Positions 21,495-33,275 of a stretch of DNA of 64,000 nucleotides are shown here, piece by piece. Under the pieces are notes generated by a model. It saw nothing but the letters and a program-made list of their open reading frames with translations, had not been told where the DNA came from and made no database searches. Every line of letters begins with the position of its first letter. The first letter of the stretch is position 1. The stretch covers positions 46,068,014-46,132,013 of the forward strand of contig NC_067487.1 of assembly GCF_947179515.1 (NCBI RefSeq). Reading direction: 5' to 3'. The translations under genes were made by a program, and so were the position numbers. This DNA is from Apodemus sylvaticus. Its lineage: Eukaryota; Chordata; Mammalia; Rodentia; Muridae.

Positions 21495-21633
21495 CCTCTC
21501 TCCCTGTCTCCCTCTTCCTCCCTCCTTTTCTCTCTCCCTCCCTCCTTCCTTCCCTCCTTTCCTTCTTCCCCATCCTTCCCTTTCCTTCCTTCCTTCCTTC
21601 CTTCCTTCCTTCCTTCCTTCCATCCTTCCTTCT
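21495..21633. repeat. (TTCC)n polypyrimidine tract
   Basis: Nearly 140 bp of C/T only, ending in pure TTCC units. Confidence 0.95.
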
Positions 21634-21715
21634 AAAGAAAGTAGGTTTATTTAGTAGTACACTGCAAAGGGTGGCAGGCTGGCCTATGTAAGAATGCCAC
21701 CTGCAGTCTCCTTTC

Positions 21716-21759
21716 GTTTTATTTTTTTAGTTACTTTTATGAGTATGAAGTATTTAAGC

Positions 21760-21812
<53 letters not shown>

Positions 21813-21962
21813 CACATTTGTGTCTGATGCCCATGGGGGTCAGAAGAGGAACTTGGGTCCTCTAGACTATTGTCAGCGGCCATGTGGGTCCTGGGAACAG
21901 AACCTGAGTCCTCTTCAAGAGAAACAAGTGTTCTTTAGCATTCAACTGGCTCTTCAACCCCT
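21716..21962 (-). repeat. B3-type SINE with (GT)n(AT)n
   Basis: Reverse B3: a (GT)n(AT)n block at 21761-21808, 'tgtctgatgcccatgggggtcagaagagg', 'gggtcctgggaacagaacctgagtcc' and 'ttcaactggctcttcaacccct'. Confidence 0.8.
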
Positions 21963-22149
21963 CTTTTCATTTCTTATCAGTACCTTCTACAAACTAAAGG
22001 TTTTTTACAAGTTTATTAGGTGTTTCCCCAGTGCTGGCTAGACTTACACACTTGACACACAAACTAGAGTTATCCGAATGGACAGAATCTTAATTGAGAA
22101 AATGCCTCCATAAGATCCAGCTGTCGTGCAGTTTTTAAATTAGTTACTG

Positions 22150-22435
22150 ATGGGAGAAGGCTCAGCAGGTTGTGGATTGGGCCATCCCTGGGCTGCTGGC
22201 CCTGGCTCTATCAGAAGGGAGCTAAGCCTTGGAGAGCGAGCCAGAAGTAAGCAGCCCCTCCCCACCCCATCCCACTACTATGGCCTCTGCATCAGCTCCA
22301 GCCTTCAGGTTCCTGCCCTGTTTGGGTTCCTGTCCTGACCTCCTTCAGTGATGAGCGGTGATGGAAGTGTAAGCTGACCCAACTTGCTATTTGGTCATGG
22401 TGTTTTGTCACAGCAGTAGAAACCCCAAGGGCTCC
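22150..22435 (+). repeat. LTR-like dispersed repeat (family C)
   Basis: 'gctcagcaggttgtggattgggcc', 'catcagctccagccttcaggttcctgccctg', 'ttcagtgatgagcggtgatgg' and 'ggtcatggtgttttgtcacagcagtagaaacccc'. I recognise this as a recurring rodent sequence with an LTR-like 3' end shared with families A and B. The name is unresolved. Confidence 0.55.
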
Positions 22436-23810
22436 TTTCTTACTCATGGTCCCTTTTCTCTATTTTTAATTTGGAAATTTTGTGTTTCACTTTTAGAGGG
22501 TCTCTGCATGCTAGAAGCCCCACTGAGCTGCCCATGGGCACCAGTTTCCTTTCTCTGATCCCTGGGGTTAGCTTTGTATCAGGATGATGCTGAAAGGAAA
22601 AGAGCTGGGCACAGATTGTCTGGCTTCCTCTGTTTTCTTTTGAATTGACATAATTTTATTTCACAGATTTTTTATATGTTGTATTTTATTTTGTTTAAAA
22701 AACCTTTTATTCTTTTCTGAGCATTTCATACCTGAATACTCTACTTACATCATTTCTCTCTTTCTAAAACATCTTATTTCCCCCGAGATTGCTTTTTCGA
22801 TCCATGGATTATTTAAAGTGTTTTGTTGGGCTGAGAACCGTCTGCCAGGTGTGTGAGTCCCTGACCTCCACACCAGCACCTTGAAGCAAATGAGGGAAGT
22901 CAAAATGCTCTCTTGATTTCCAAATATTAGTTTACTATTTTCTGAAAACTCAGCTCTGTAGAACTTCCTTTTTTCAGTGTCCACACTAAAACTTGTGGCT
23001 CTGCTGGCTGGCTTTGTGGTCTGCCCCCACAGTGGCGTGGATTCAGCCAGGGGCTAAGGGATCTAGAACAACAAGAAGGACACAAACTAAAACTCGTTGT
23101 TGCATGAGCCCACCCCTTAGAACCATCACTCCAGTGACTAGAGAGAGAGAGAACTTCAGTTTTTGCTCTTGCAGATGTTCATTGTTTCCTCTCTGGTGTG
23201 GTTTTGGGATTACCTGAGATTGGTGCCAGGCATATGACAGACAAAGCAAATAGTGGCTTCTACACTCCGAGCAGCACTTTGCTTTTTTGTTCCTTGGGGC
23301 AAATTGCTACAGAAGTGCTTATTTCTGTTGTCAGCTATGTGGAGCATAGGCTTGGAGCGTCAAGGTGGCGTGGTAAGGTAGGACTCACAGGTGTTTAGAT
23401 GATGCTCCCAGTGCTGGAGCTTTCCCTGTGCTGCCTACTCTGTGCATCTTGTCCAGATGATGATGATGATCTTCTTCCTCCTTCTCCCTCCTCCTTCTCC
23501 CTCCTCCTCTCCCCTCCCCCCTTCTTCCTCCTCATCACATTCAATGGGAGAGACAAGTCGAGTGTATTTACTACAATACAACTAGAAGTTGCCTTGGATC
23601 CATTGTCCTTGGATGAATTATCTTAAAAGCTGATTACAATATTTCTTGCATTATAGCATACCTGAACGGACTTAAATGATCTAAATTACCTTAAAAAGTC
23701 TTCTTATCTTCAACTTTTCACACAGTTGTTTCTCAACTCTAGTGGGCAGATAGGAGGACTTCACATGTTAGAGTCTGGGAAATAAGGCAGAGAAAGTATT
23801 TCAGAGTGTA
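22436..23810. other. Intron 1 DNA, no recognised gene
   Basis: Unique sequence with a pyrimidine-rich patch at about 23470-23530. Short frames only. Confidence 0.45.
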
Positions 23811-23811
23811 T

Positions 23812-23938
23812 GGTCAGACCTTCCCTAGAGCTGGAGTTACAGGCAGCTGTGAGCCGCCTGGCCCAGGTGCTGGTGCCTGAACGAATTCTCTGGAGAGTAG
23901 TAGGCACTCTTAACCACTGAGCCATCTCTCTAGCCAGT
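23812..23938 (-). repeat. B2/B3 SINE, partial
   Basis: 'ggagttacaggcagctgtgagccgcc', 'gcctgaacgaattctctgg' and 'cactcttaaccactgagccatctctctagcc' are the reverse of the B2/B3 promoter half. Confidence 0.85.
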
Positions 23939-23984
23939 CCCACCCCCACCCCCATCCCCACTCCCACCCCCTCTCAAAGACTTA

Positions 23985-24075
23985 CTGCCTGTGCTGGCTT
24001 GAATTCCTAATCTCTCTGCCTCTACCCACCCTGTGCTGGGATTAGAGGTGTATGCCACCGTGTCCAGCTATTTTT
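23985..24075 (-). repeat. B1 SINE fragment
   Basis: 'gcttgaattcctaatctctctgcctctaccc' and 'tgctgggattagaggtgtatgccaccgtgtccagc' are reverse B1 3'-to-5' order. Confidence 0.8.
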
Positions 24076-24109
24076 GTAGGTTTTTAAAAGGCAGTTATTA
24101 CTACTTTGT

Positions 24110-24485
24110 GTAAATGCTGGCATGCACAGCTACAGGATGCATGTAGTCGTCAGAGGACAGTTTTCAGGAGTCAATTCTCTTCTGTTTCCATCTTTTTGAG
24201 GCATGAAAACCAGATTTCTGTCATAGTATGTCATACCCCAGGCTAGCTATCCCTCAAGCTTCTGGGACATTCTCCTGTCTTTCTTCTCATGTTGTCACAG
24301 ACGTGCTGGGATTAGAGATGTATGTCCCTCCTCCTGTGGTTTTAATTTTTGTTTTGTTTGTTTTGAGATAAGTGTGTCACTGTATTACCCTGGCTAGTGT
24401 GGAGTCACTGAGTTCTGCCTGCCTCTTCCTCTTATGTGCTGGAATTAGAGGCATACACCACCATATCAGACTTCCAAATGTGTGG
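24110..24485 (-). repeat. SINE cluster: older B1-like plus B1
   Basis: A diverged B1/B4-type unit ends 'acgtgctgggattagagatgtatgtccc' (about 24250-24330). A second reverse B1 follows at about 24345-24475 ('tttgttttgagataagtgtgtcactg', 'gagttctgcctgcctcttcc', 'ggaattagaggcatacaccacc'). Confidence 0.65.
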
Positions 24486-24960
24486 TTTTGTTTTGTTTTG
24501 TTTTTATTGTTTGTTTAAAGACAAGCTTTGACAAGTTCTAGTAAGGAAAAGCTTGCATGGTTTACTTTTCCCCAGACTGTTCTGGCATGTTCTAATGGTA
24601 TCACAGTCACCTGGGTCCATGAAAGCCAGTCTGCGTACTCTGTAGAAGTCCCATTTAATACCATTGCCACTATAGGGATGGACACCAGCTCTGACCAACA
24701 TGTCATAGCATTCTGTTTGGATTTTCTTAAAGCTGGAGAGTGTTGTTGGTGAACTAGTTTCCCTGTGCCCTGACTGGTCATTTCAGAGTCTGCTTGTATA
24801 CCAGCACAGCACATAGTTTTTTACTTATCATAGCAACTTGATTGACTCCATAGAGTTTTTCATCTTCTTTGTGGCTACTGTTTTCCTGCTTTAAGTGCAG
24901 GACAGCCTCCAAACAATAGCAGCTGCCAAGATAGCTAAGGAATAAGAAAAGCCAAATGTA
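24486..24960. other. Intron 1 DNA, nothing recognised
   Basis: Unique sequence; overlapping open frames on both strands lack domains. Confidence 0.45.
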
Positions 24961-24964
24961 ATTA

Positions 24965-25053
24965 TTTTTTACATTGGATTTTGGGGACTAAACTCAGGTC
25001 CTCAGGCTTGTGCAGGGAAGCAGTTTTACTGCTGAGCCATCTCTTTGGCCCCA
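24965..25053 (-). repeat. ID-like tRNA-derived SINE
   Basis: 'ttttggggactaaactcaggtcc' and 'ttttactgctgagccatctctttggcccc' are the reverse of a tRNA-like promoter region. Confidence 0.7.
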
Positions 25054-25192
25054 GCTATGTCTTAAAAATGCTTTAAATTTTATATACACACATGCACATA
25101 TGTATATGTATATGCACATAAATGTGTTAGGAAATATAATAGGAAATGAATTCTTATGGACTCACTGTTCAATTTAAGGACTAGAAAAATTG

Positions 25193-25334
25193 AGTTGCCT
25201 AGATGACTGAGTGGGTAGAGCACTTGCTGCACAAGGCAGACAGCCTGAGGTTGGTCTCTAGACCCCACATAAAGGTGGGAGGAGAGAGCCAGCCGCACAA
25301 CGTTCTCATCTGATATCCACACATGCACTCATGT

Positions 25335-25423
<89 letters not shown>
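25193..25423 (+). repeat. RSINE1-type SINE with (CT)n(CA)n tail
   Basis: 'gttgcctagatgactgagtgggtagagc', 'gcctgaggttggtctctagacccc' and 'atctgatatccacacatgcactc', then (CT)n at 25337-25385 and (CA)n to 25423. Confidence 0.75.
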
Positions 25424-25425
<2 letters not shown>

Positions 25426-25945
25426 ATAAAAATAACTATAAGGTACCTTTATTCTTTGTATGCTGTCAGGTTGAAAAATGAATTCCAGTTGGGTCCATAT
25501 GTTAATCCTAGGAACCTAGTATTATTACCATATAGGAAAAGAGCTTTTACATATGTAATTGAGAATTTTGACAAGGGAAATTGTTATGGTGGTCCTGATA
25601 TTAGCACAGTGACAGAGGAGTCTAAAGAGACAGTGTAGAGTTGGAAACAGGTAGAGTAATATATACTAACCAAATATAGTCCAACAGTCATATACCTACA
25701 GAAATCTAGATTAGGAACAGAGTCTGCCTTAAAGGTTTAGAATGAACTAGGCCTGCTGATATATTGATATTAATTAGAATGAAATTAAGACTTCTGACTT
25801 ACAGTACTACAAGAATGAATATATATTGCTTTAGTCTAACAATTGTTTGGTAATTTATATTTGGTTATAGCTTGTATAGGAAACTAATATACTTTCTATT
25901 ATCTACTTTGGCTTCTTTCTTTTCCTCCCTCCTCATATTCTCATA

Positions 25946-25950
<5 letters not shown>
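25424..25950. other. Intron 1 DNA, AT-rich, nothing recognised
   Basis: Unique sequence between the RSINE1 tail and the next (CT)n run. Confidence 0.5.
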
Positions 25951-25953
<3 letters not shown>

Positions 25954-25993
<40 letters not shown>

Positions 25994-26009
25994 GTCTGTC
26001 TGTCTGTCT
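25954..26009. repeat. (CT)n(GTCT)n microsatellite
   Basis: Pure CT to about 25989 followed by TCTG units. Confidence 0.95.
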
Positions 26010-26011
26010 AG

Positions 26012-26092
26012 GTATAGTGTAGGTATTGAGACCTACAGTGCCTGTGCATGGTAGGCAAGTGCTCTTCCATTGCACCTTATCCCCGGCCCTTT
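26012..26092 (-). repeat. ID-like SINE
   Basis: 'gtaggtattgagacctacagtgcc', 'catggtaggcaagtgctcttcc' and 'ccttatccccggccc' read as a reverse ID element. Confidence 0.65.
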
Positions 26093-26480
26093 ACCATGAC
26101 TTTAAAAAATAATCATTATTTGTTCTTTGACAGTTTCATGTAAATAATATGTTCTGGTCACATTCTTTCATACCTTTTATCCTCTTCCTACCTCTTCCAA
26201 TGTTCACCCACTCATCTCCATCCCATTCTCATGTCTTTGTTTTTGCCTTGTGATCCACTGGGTTTAACCAGGGTAACTCACCAGTGATTATGTTACTAAA
26301 GACAATGGCTTCTTTCCTCCCTGCAGTCCTAGACTATAATAGCTTCTCTGGATGGAGCCTCTTTTATGAGTCCCTTCCCCATCTGTAACTGAATATTTAT
26401 GGGCCTGGTCTTGTGCAGATCCCATGCAGGCAACCATAGTTGTGTGTTTATGAATACCATGGCATGTCCTATTCCATGAC
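26093..26480. repeat. Rodent interspersed repeat, class unresolved
   Basis: 'catgtctttgtttttgcc', 'gatccactgggtttaaccagggt', 'agtcccttccccatc' and 'gggcctggtcttgtgcag' match a recurring rodent sequence I recognise but cannot assign to a class with certainty. Confidence 0.4.
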
Positions 26481-26869
26481 TTTTTACCATCAGTTTATAC
26501 TAAAGACTCAACTCACATAGGGCAGCTAACAGTATTTTTAAAACACTTAACACAGTAATCACATTAATTTACTTAGTGATCGTTTATTTAGTACTTAACC
26601 AGTACTAAATGGTTGTAGGAACTTGTAGGAACATGGATCTCCATTGGAAGCTCCTTGGTAAAGAGTTAAAGCCATAACTTGGTTTGAAGCTTTGCCACAT
26701 ACTTATTTTATACTTAACACAGATTGTAGACTTTGTCTCTACTCCCCCTGTGAGTCTGTATCTTCCCAGAATTCTAGACACATCTAATCAGGATGGTAAA
26801 TGTAACCTTTATTCACCAGCTGTAATTGTTGTCTTAGAGACTTACTGCTGCATAAACTCACTCTAGCTT

Positions 26870-27480
26870 TCTGAACTCTGGCTGGCTGCTTTAACCTAGC
26901 TGTTCTGGCCTATATTCCTCTCTAAAATGACTGATTCAGTCTGGCTTCTCTTGGCTTCTTACTGAATTGTTCTGCTTGGCCTCTAACTCTGGCAATGTGT
27001 TCCAATCTTCTGGCTCCTTCTCATTCTCTGGCTCCTTCTGTCTTCCTCCTCATCCTGTCTCTGTAAAACTGTCCCAGTGCCTCCTCCCCCAGCCACCTTG
27101 TACTGGTCTCTTAAGTCACCTCTTTTTCCTTTTTCTTCTTGAGAATTGGATGTATCCTATCTCTGAGTCATTTTGTCAACTCTCTAATTCATCACTTTGT
27201 CCCTCACAGTGAGATTTGACTTTCAAATGTGTGCTTCTTTTAACAAACTAACTTTACCTTTACTGTTTGGGATTAAAGGTAATTATCTAGGGTGTGTCTT
27301 TATTCCAGCCTAAGGGGTTAAAGGTGTGTACTTTAATAAGGGCTTGTTGTATTCCTGCCAGATCACAGACCTAGAAGGTCTTTGGATGTGATCCCTTACC
27401 AGAGCAGCTTTAAAATTTCTCTACCCAGGACCTTCCATGGACATCTTGACCTCACTGGAGTTGAAACAATGTGTTGATGA
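26870..27480. repeat. Possible LTR-type repeat
   Basis: A pyrimidine and CTGG-rich stretch is followed by 'gggattaaaggtaattatc', 'agatcacagacctagaaggtc' and 'tttggatgtgatcccttacc', which resemble a recurrent mouse LTR-like sequence. Boundaries are approximate. Confidence 0.35.
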
Positions 27481-27611
27481 TCATAAGCCTTCATCACTCC
27501 CCTGCCTTTCCTTCCTAATTACTTTCATTAGAGTCTGATTGGTTTCTGAGCTAGAAACTTGTTTCATTCCTATGTCCTTTCTCTCAGGCCTTATTTATTC
27601 ATCACTAAGTT

Positions 27612-27812
27612 CTTATATTTAAAAAATTACATGTATTTAATATGTGGGTGTGAACACACTTGTGCCATAGCACATGTACAACTTGCCATAGCACAGAGAA
27701 CAATTTGCAGAAGTCAGTTCTTTTCTATCATTTGGGTCCTAGGGGTTGAATTCAAGTCATAATGCACATGTCCTTTACCTTTTCCTTTGGAGCCATTTCT
27801 CCAGTTCCTAGT
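27612..27812 (-). repeat. RSINE1-type SINE
   Basis: Reverse order: 'ttacatgtatttaatatgtggg', 'ttgccatagcacagagaacaatttgc', 'gggttgaattcaagtca' and 'ggagccatttctccagttcc'. Confidence 0.7.
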
Positions 27813-28044
27813 CACTAAATTCTAATGTTTATTTTCCTCCAGTTGAGCTCCCATTTTCCCCATGATTCTTAGAAACATGTCATCCAGCTTCCAACTGGTC
27901 TGCATTTGAAGTTTTATTTGTACTTCAGGTTACATACAGGATTAAGTGTAGATTTCTCAGTGTGTTATGGAGTCCTTCATATTCTCTGCTCTCACCTTTT
28001 GTTCTTCTGTTCATTCCTGGACATTCAACTCCTCCCCTTTTTAA

Positions 28045-28182
28045 AAATAGGAATTGGTTATACAGTCCAGATTGGGACACATTTTTTACCTTACCCAAAC
28101 TGACCTCAAATTTACGGTATTCCAGCCTTAGCCTCCCATGTGTTGTGGTAATAGGCAAATGCAACCATACCCACTGATATCT
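28045..28182 (-). repeat. B1 SINE, old
   Basis: 'aattggttatacagtccagattggg', 'ttagcctcccatgtgttgtggtaataggcaaatgc' in reverse B1 order. Confidence 0.6.
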
Positions 28183-28540
28183 GCATTTTTAACAGCTTCC
28201 TCCTGGCCCAATCTATAGGCATACATTAATACTATTTTGGTGATTCTAAGTTACCTACAATTCCATAGTTCTTCTTTCCTTCATACTTGTCTGAGACTTC
28301 TGTGTCTCTGTCCTGCCCTGCCCCCAACACTGTTTCCTCACAGAGCTCCTGCTTATCCCCATGTAGCAGTTTTGTTACTGATTTGTTTAAACTCAAAGTT
28401 TAGAATAAGTGCCAATCTGTGTGGATTTGGGTTCCTACTGGCATATCCTTGTGTCCTGCATAAGCTAAATATACCTACTTGAGAGTTTATAGGTTTATCT
28501 TTAAATTTTGAAATCTTTGCAAAACCTTTTAAGAAATATT

Positions 28541-28579
<39 letters not shown>

Positions 28580-28950
28580 ATGAGGTATCCTGGGGATAGG
28601 ACCTAGTCTAATATAAAATTAACTTTGTTTCTTATACACATAACATTATAATGTAGAACTTTCCATTTGTGATATCATGCTAGTGTTCAAATAGTTTGAA
28701 ATTTTGGGAGCATTTTGAATTTCCAATGTTTGGATTAGAGATTCCCTGTACTCCGTGTCTCGTTGTGATAGTCTGTTACTTGTCCATATCCCTCTAGACT
28801 TAATCACTGATATCTGGAACTGTTTTGTCATTACCTATGTGTTTTCAGAGTATACCTGTGGAGTCACTAGATTATGGAATGATGTAGAAATTTTAAAAAT
28901 ACTGCTCAGTTCTCTTTCCAAGGATAGCATATGGGATATTTTATTTCTTT
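28183..28950. other. Intron 1 DNA with a (GT)n run
   Basis: (TG)n at 28543-28580. The remainder is unique and AT-rich. Confidence 0.5.
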
Positions 28951-29163
28951 AAGATATATTTATTTTATTTTATTTGTTTATGCTTTTTGCCTGTGTATGT
29001 ATACCACATATATGCCTGGTGCTCACAAAGGCCAGAAGAGGGCATTAGAGTCCCTGGAATTGGAGTTGTAGATGGTTGTGAGCTGCATGTGGGTGCTGAG
29101 AATTGAATCTGGTCCTCTTCAAGACCAAGTGCTCTTAGTTACTGAGCCATCTCTCTGGCTGCT
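28951..29163 (-). repeat. B3/B2 SINE
   Basis: 'aagatatatttattttattttatttg', 'tgcctggtgctcacaaaggccagaagagg', 'gtagatggttgtgagctgcatgtgggtgctgag' and 'actgagccatctctctggc'. Confidence 0.9.
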
Positions 29164-29317
29164 ATTTTAGTATTCTTGTGGAGCTTTGGATTTTAAATAT
29201 AACCATTATGAATAGTAAGTAATATCATAGATTGCCTAAAAAAGATACACTGTTTAGTTTAACAGCCCATATTGTTTTTTCTATATTATTGAATAGTCAC
29301 ATTGCAAATTTTATCTT

Positions 29318-29458
29318 TTCTTTTTTCTTTTTTGATGATCTGTTTTATAGTGCTGGCTGGTCAGCTTGTAGCTCAGCCTGACCTTGAACTTGGTATAATT
29401 GTTCTGCCTTTACTTCCAAACTGTTGGGGTTGTAGTTATTTGCCACCACACCCTGTAA
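29318..29458 (-). repeat. B1 SINE, diverged
   Basis: 'ctgaccttgaacttgg', 'ttctgcctttacttccaaactg' and 'ggttgtagttatttgccaccacacc'. Confidence 0.7.
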
Positions 29459-29459
29459 T

Positions 29460-30440
29460 TGTAGACTTAAGATAGTATCTACTAACACAAATTAAGTAGA
29501 AATTCTGTCGGAAAGCTTTTTGTGTGGTTTGGATTTTTGCAGCATAGTTTTACAGGATTTCATAAAAGTGAAAATGTATTGGGATCGAAGTTCCCAGTAA
29601 TGAACTAGTATTCTTTTTAATGATGAAAAGATATCATAGCCATATTATATAGACTTTAGACAGGAGACTACAGAATAAAATATGTATAGAACTACATAAT
29701 ACAATTTTGAGGTTGAACATTTATAAGTTCTAGATAGTATTTAGCAGGCCACATAATCTCATCTCCTTGATTTTGTTAATTCTTATTTATTTTAGTCATG
29801 CAACCAGTTAAAAAGTAATATCCTAAGAATTTAAGGTATATGAGAATTTCACAGATACTGTTACATTTAACTGTGCTAGTTTATTAGAATTTGAGAAGAG
29901 ACAGAGTAAAAAGCATCAGTGGGCATATCTGGGAAGACAAAAATTTAATAGGTGTCTACTTTACAGTTTCAGCCAAAATGTGTTGTTGTTATATGAACAT
30001 TAAAAATTTGTGGAAAGTATTTTCATTATCAACATGACTATTTCACTTGTAATAGGTGCTAAACGTCTGAATGATCCAAAGAGAAACGATACTAAGTGTT
30101 TTTAAATCATCTTAGTCTTGGGCATTGGATGCACAGAGAAATCAAAAATTCCTGACAGAGTAGTTTTGTCAGTTAAATTTCTTTGACAGTTTTAATGCAT
30201 AGCAACCATGCTCCAGTGTGTATGCTCCCACTTTGTGCCTTGAAAACGTCTTGCATTTATCTGTATCATAGAAAATGTCTATTTGTCATTCAAAACCATG
30301 ACAGTGAAGTTAGTGTGTGTGTACATATGTAGTGTGTGTGTGGCTAACTACTGGGTCTAGCATTTTGTTTAAGACGTTGAAGATGTTTCAATACATGATG
30401 GATAAATTCAGTGGAAATTACCATATCTATATACATTAAA
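29460..30440. other. Intron 1 DNA, AT-rich, no repeats recognised
   Basis: About 1 kb of unique sequence without exon-like features. Confidence 0.5.
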
Positions 30441-30444
30441 AAAA

Positions 30445-30540
30445 TAAGGTCTTGCTAATAAGTAGCCATAGCTGCCCTTGAACTTATATATCTGGAGATC
30501 CTCTTGCCTCAGTCTCATGTGCTGGGATTACTGGCATGTT
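30445..30540 (-). repeat. B1 SINE fragment
   Basis: 'tagctgcccttgaacttatatatc', 'tcctcttgcctcagtctcatgtgctgggattactggcatg'. Confidence 0.7.
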
Positions 30541-31557
30541 TTTGTGGAGATTTTTGGTGAAGAATATGGCTAAAGAGGTCATGTAAAGAAGTTTAGGCTT
30601 GACCCCACAGATAGAGCCTATGAGAGGCCAATGGTGAAGCTGAGTTGCAACAGAAGATCCCAGTGTATTGGAGATGCCAGTACCATAAGATCATCACCAA
30701 GAACAGCAGCAGCAGTGGAGTGAAGTCAACCACAGCCTAGAGTGCAATAGAGGGCAAAGCTGGAGATGTGTGATCCAAGCCCTTTGGAGGAGCCCAGAAA
30801 ATCATGTATGGATTCCAGACACTGGAATAAGAAGCTGTAAAGTTGAAGTTACCTTGAAGACCCAAAGATGTTTGAGATGTCAGAGCCTTGGGACATTTGC
30901 TGAGGAAAGCTGCTAACAGGGAATGGAACCAGTCCAGAAGAGAGAAGTTTGTTGCAGTCATCAAAGATGAAAAGGGAGCTGAAGAACTGAAGACCACTTT
31001 GACATCAGATATGGAGATGCAGAGTTTGGAGTTTGCCCAGCTGGTTTCCTGTCTTGCTTTTGGGATTGCAGTTAAGTGATTGGATGAATCTCAGAAGAGA
31101 CTGAACTTTGAGCTTTTAACACTGTTGAGACTTCTGAAGACTATGGGTACTCTTGAAGCTGGACTAAATGTATTTTTGCATTATGCTATGTTTAGGTATG
31201 GTCCCCATAGACTCATGTGTTTGAACAAGCCTATGGGGCCCAGGGCATGGAATATGGTAGTTTGAAGATGCTTGGCCCAGGGAGTTGCTCCATTTGGGGG
31301 TGTGGCCTTGTTGGAGGAAGTATATCATTGTGAGCATAGGCTTAAGACCCTTTTCCTAGCTACATGGAAGCCAGTCTTCTCCTAGGGGCCTTCAGATGAA
31401 AATGTACCATGCCTGCCTAGATGCTGCCATGCTCCTACTTTGATGATAATGGAATGAACCTCTGAACCTGTAAGCAGTCCAATTAAATATTGTCCTTGGT
31501 AAAAGTTGCCTTGGTCATGTCTGTTCACAGCAGTAAAACCCTAACTAAGACACCTTG
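30541..31557 (+). mobile_element. About 1-kb LTR-like composite, RMER1-like (family B at its 3' end)
   Basis: A continuous stretch I recognise as one recurring rodent unit: 'ggtcatgtaaagaag', 'cctatgagaggccaatg', 'caagaacagcagcagcag', 'ggagatgcagagtttggag', 'gattggatgaatctcagaag'. From about 31258 comes the family-B LTR-like part ('gtttgaagatgcttggcccagg', 'gtggccttgttggaggaag', 'ctgaacctgtaagcagtccaattaaat', 'aaaaccctaactaagaca'). Three open frames inside (30737-30997 minus, 30888-31079, 31080-31265) have no known domain. RMER1 is my best guess at the name. Confidence 0.6.
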
Positions 31558-32305
31558 TGAATATGTGGTTTATAGGTTCTATGATGAAAATATTGGTTCA
31601 TGAAAACTAAATAAAATCAGCACTTAAATACCAGGACTGGGCAGCTTAGAGAACAATGTCTTTCTCAAGGGTAAAATTTTCTTCTTTGGTCCAAAAGAAG
31701 CTCTAACCATTGGCTACCTGTATGCTGCAGAGCTTGCTAAGTTGTAAAACTTTGTTTAGTGATACCTGGGTAGTTTTTCTAGCCAACATATATTTCAAAT
31801 TATATTTGATATTATAATATTATCAAATATATTTCATATTGCTCATTTCTGTCTTGGTTTATACCAGTGAAAAAAGATCTTTCCGTGTGTTTCAGTGAAT
31901 GGTATTTGAAGTTCATAGCCATAAATAGTTCTGAGGAGGGTTAATTCATTGTTAAGAGTATGGTTTAAAATAAACTTGTATTAGATGGCAGTGTTAATAC
32001 TGAAGAATTATTTCTTATGCAACAGCTGGACTAGCTAACATTTATATTAGGTACCAACCACTAAATAAGCGTTTTATGAACGTGGTCTCATTTAATTATT
32101 CTCACAGTATCTATATGCTATAGGTGAAAAATATCATTAGTAGTGTTTTCAGTATAATGTTGTGAATTAATTACATAGAGTTCTATATTGTATAATGAGT
32201 CTTGTACGATTGCCTCACATCTCTGAACCCTCTGAATCATTTTGATTACTACTATTGTTTCTGCCATTTAACTGTCAAAATGCTGTTAGCAGCTTCTTGA
32301 AGTTC
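31558..32305. other. Intron 1 DNA, AT-rich, nothing recognised
   Basis: Unique sequence; includes short inverted AT patches near 31795-31845. Confidence 0.5.
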
Positions 32306-32307
32306 TT

Positions 32308-32497
32308 GAAAAAGTTTTTGTTTAATTTTATGTTTGTGAGTGTTTTGTGTGTATGCATGTCCATGCACCATGAGTATGCCTGATGCCCACGGAGGCCAGA
32401 AGAAGAATCAGAGAGAGTTCCTGACGGTTGGGAGCCATCATGTGGGTGCTGAGAATCGAACCCCAGCCCTCTGACAACAGCTAGTTCCGACTGACAA
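32308..32497 (-). repeat. B3 SINE
   Basis: 'gtatgcctgatgcccacggaggccagaag', 'ggttgggagccatcatgtgggtgctgag' and 'aatcgaaccccagccctctg'. Confidence 0.88.
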
Positions 32498-32549
32498 AAA
32501 GAGCTCTTGTAGGTTGACAAGACATTGAAAGAGTATGGAAGGGTTTGCC

Positions 32550-32815
32550 TGAAGTGCTTCCATGCAAGCATGAGGATCTGAGTTCAGATCCCCAGCACCC
32601 ATGTAAGATCCAGCTCTTTCACCCTGTGTCTGTAATCCCAGGCTGAGGGGGTGGAGACAAGAAAAGCTGAGCCTAGACTAACTGGTAGGTGCCAGGATCC
32701 AAGCCTGTCTTAAACCGTAAGGAAGAGAGTAACAGTTGACAACCTGTCTGGCCCTCCACATATGCAGACAGGGCTAGCACACCCACACACGAACATCCTC
32801 TCCCCACACAAATGA
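32550..32815 (+). repeat. Composite tRNA plus 7SL-type rodent SINE
   Basis: 'aagcatgaggatctgagttcagatccccagcacccatgtaa', then a B1-like middle ('tctgtaatcccaggctgag ... agacaagaaaagctgagcc'), then 'gacaacctgtctggccctccacatatgc'. Family call is B4A-like. Confidence 0.65.
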
Positions 32816-33134
32816 AAAGTGATGACAAGTGTCAAAACCTATAGTCCCTGAAATTCCCCTGCAAAATAATATTTCTGTTTAGAGTATGCAACTGCATATG
32901 AGAAAGATTTGATTATTGAACAAAGTGCTGTGTGATTATTATAACATCAAAAACTGTTCACATTGCTAGCTCTTGAAGGGAGTTGTAAAATACATCCTTT
33001 GCCTAGTATCAAAAGAGGCAAAAAAGAATTTATAAAGATAATTATCCTAAGGAAATTTATAATAAAGTTTAAATTTTTAAAAATTCTTCGTAAACGCCCA
33101 AACTTTTTAGGTGTGTGTGTGTGTGTGTGTTGGG

Positions 33135-33275
33135 TCAAATGTTCTGTAGCTATCTGATAAGTCCATTTGGTTCATAACACCTGTTGGCTCTAATATTTCT
33201 TTCTTTAGTTTTTGTTTGGATAAACTGTCCATTGGTGAGAGTGGAGCATTGAAGTCTCCAAGTTTTTAGTATTTA
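33135..33275 (-). mobile_element. LINE-1 ORF2 fragment, antisense
   Basis: 'aatgttctgtagctatctgataagtccatttgg' and 'ataaactgtccattggtgagagtgg' are the reverse complement of the mammalian L1 ORF2 region. Old and truncated. A (GT)n run lies just upstream at 33110-33130. Confidence 0.75.

Noticed and set aside
30888..31265. Two consecutive + strand frames (63 and 61 codons) that look like parts of one gene
   Set aside because: They lie within a dispersed LTR-like repeat unit; no conserved protein is evident.
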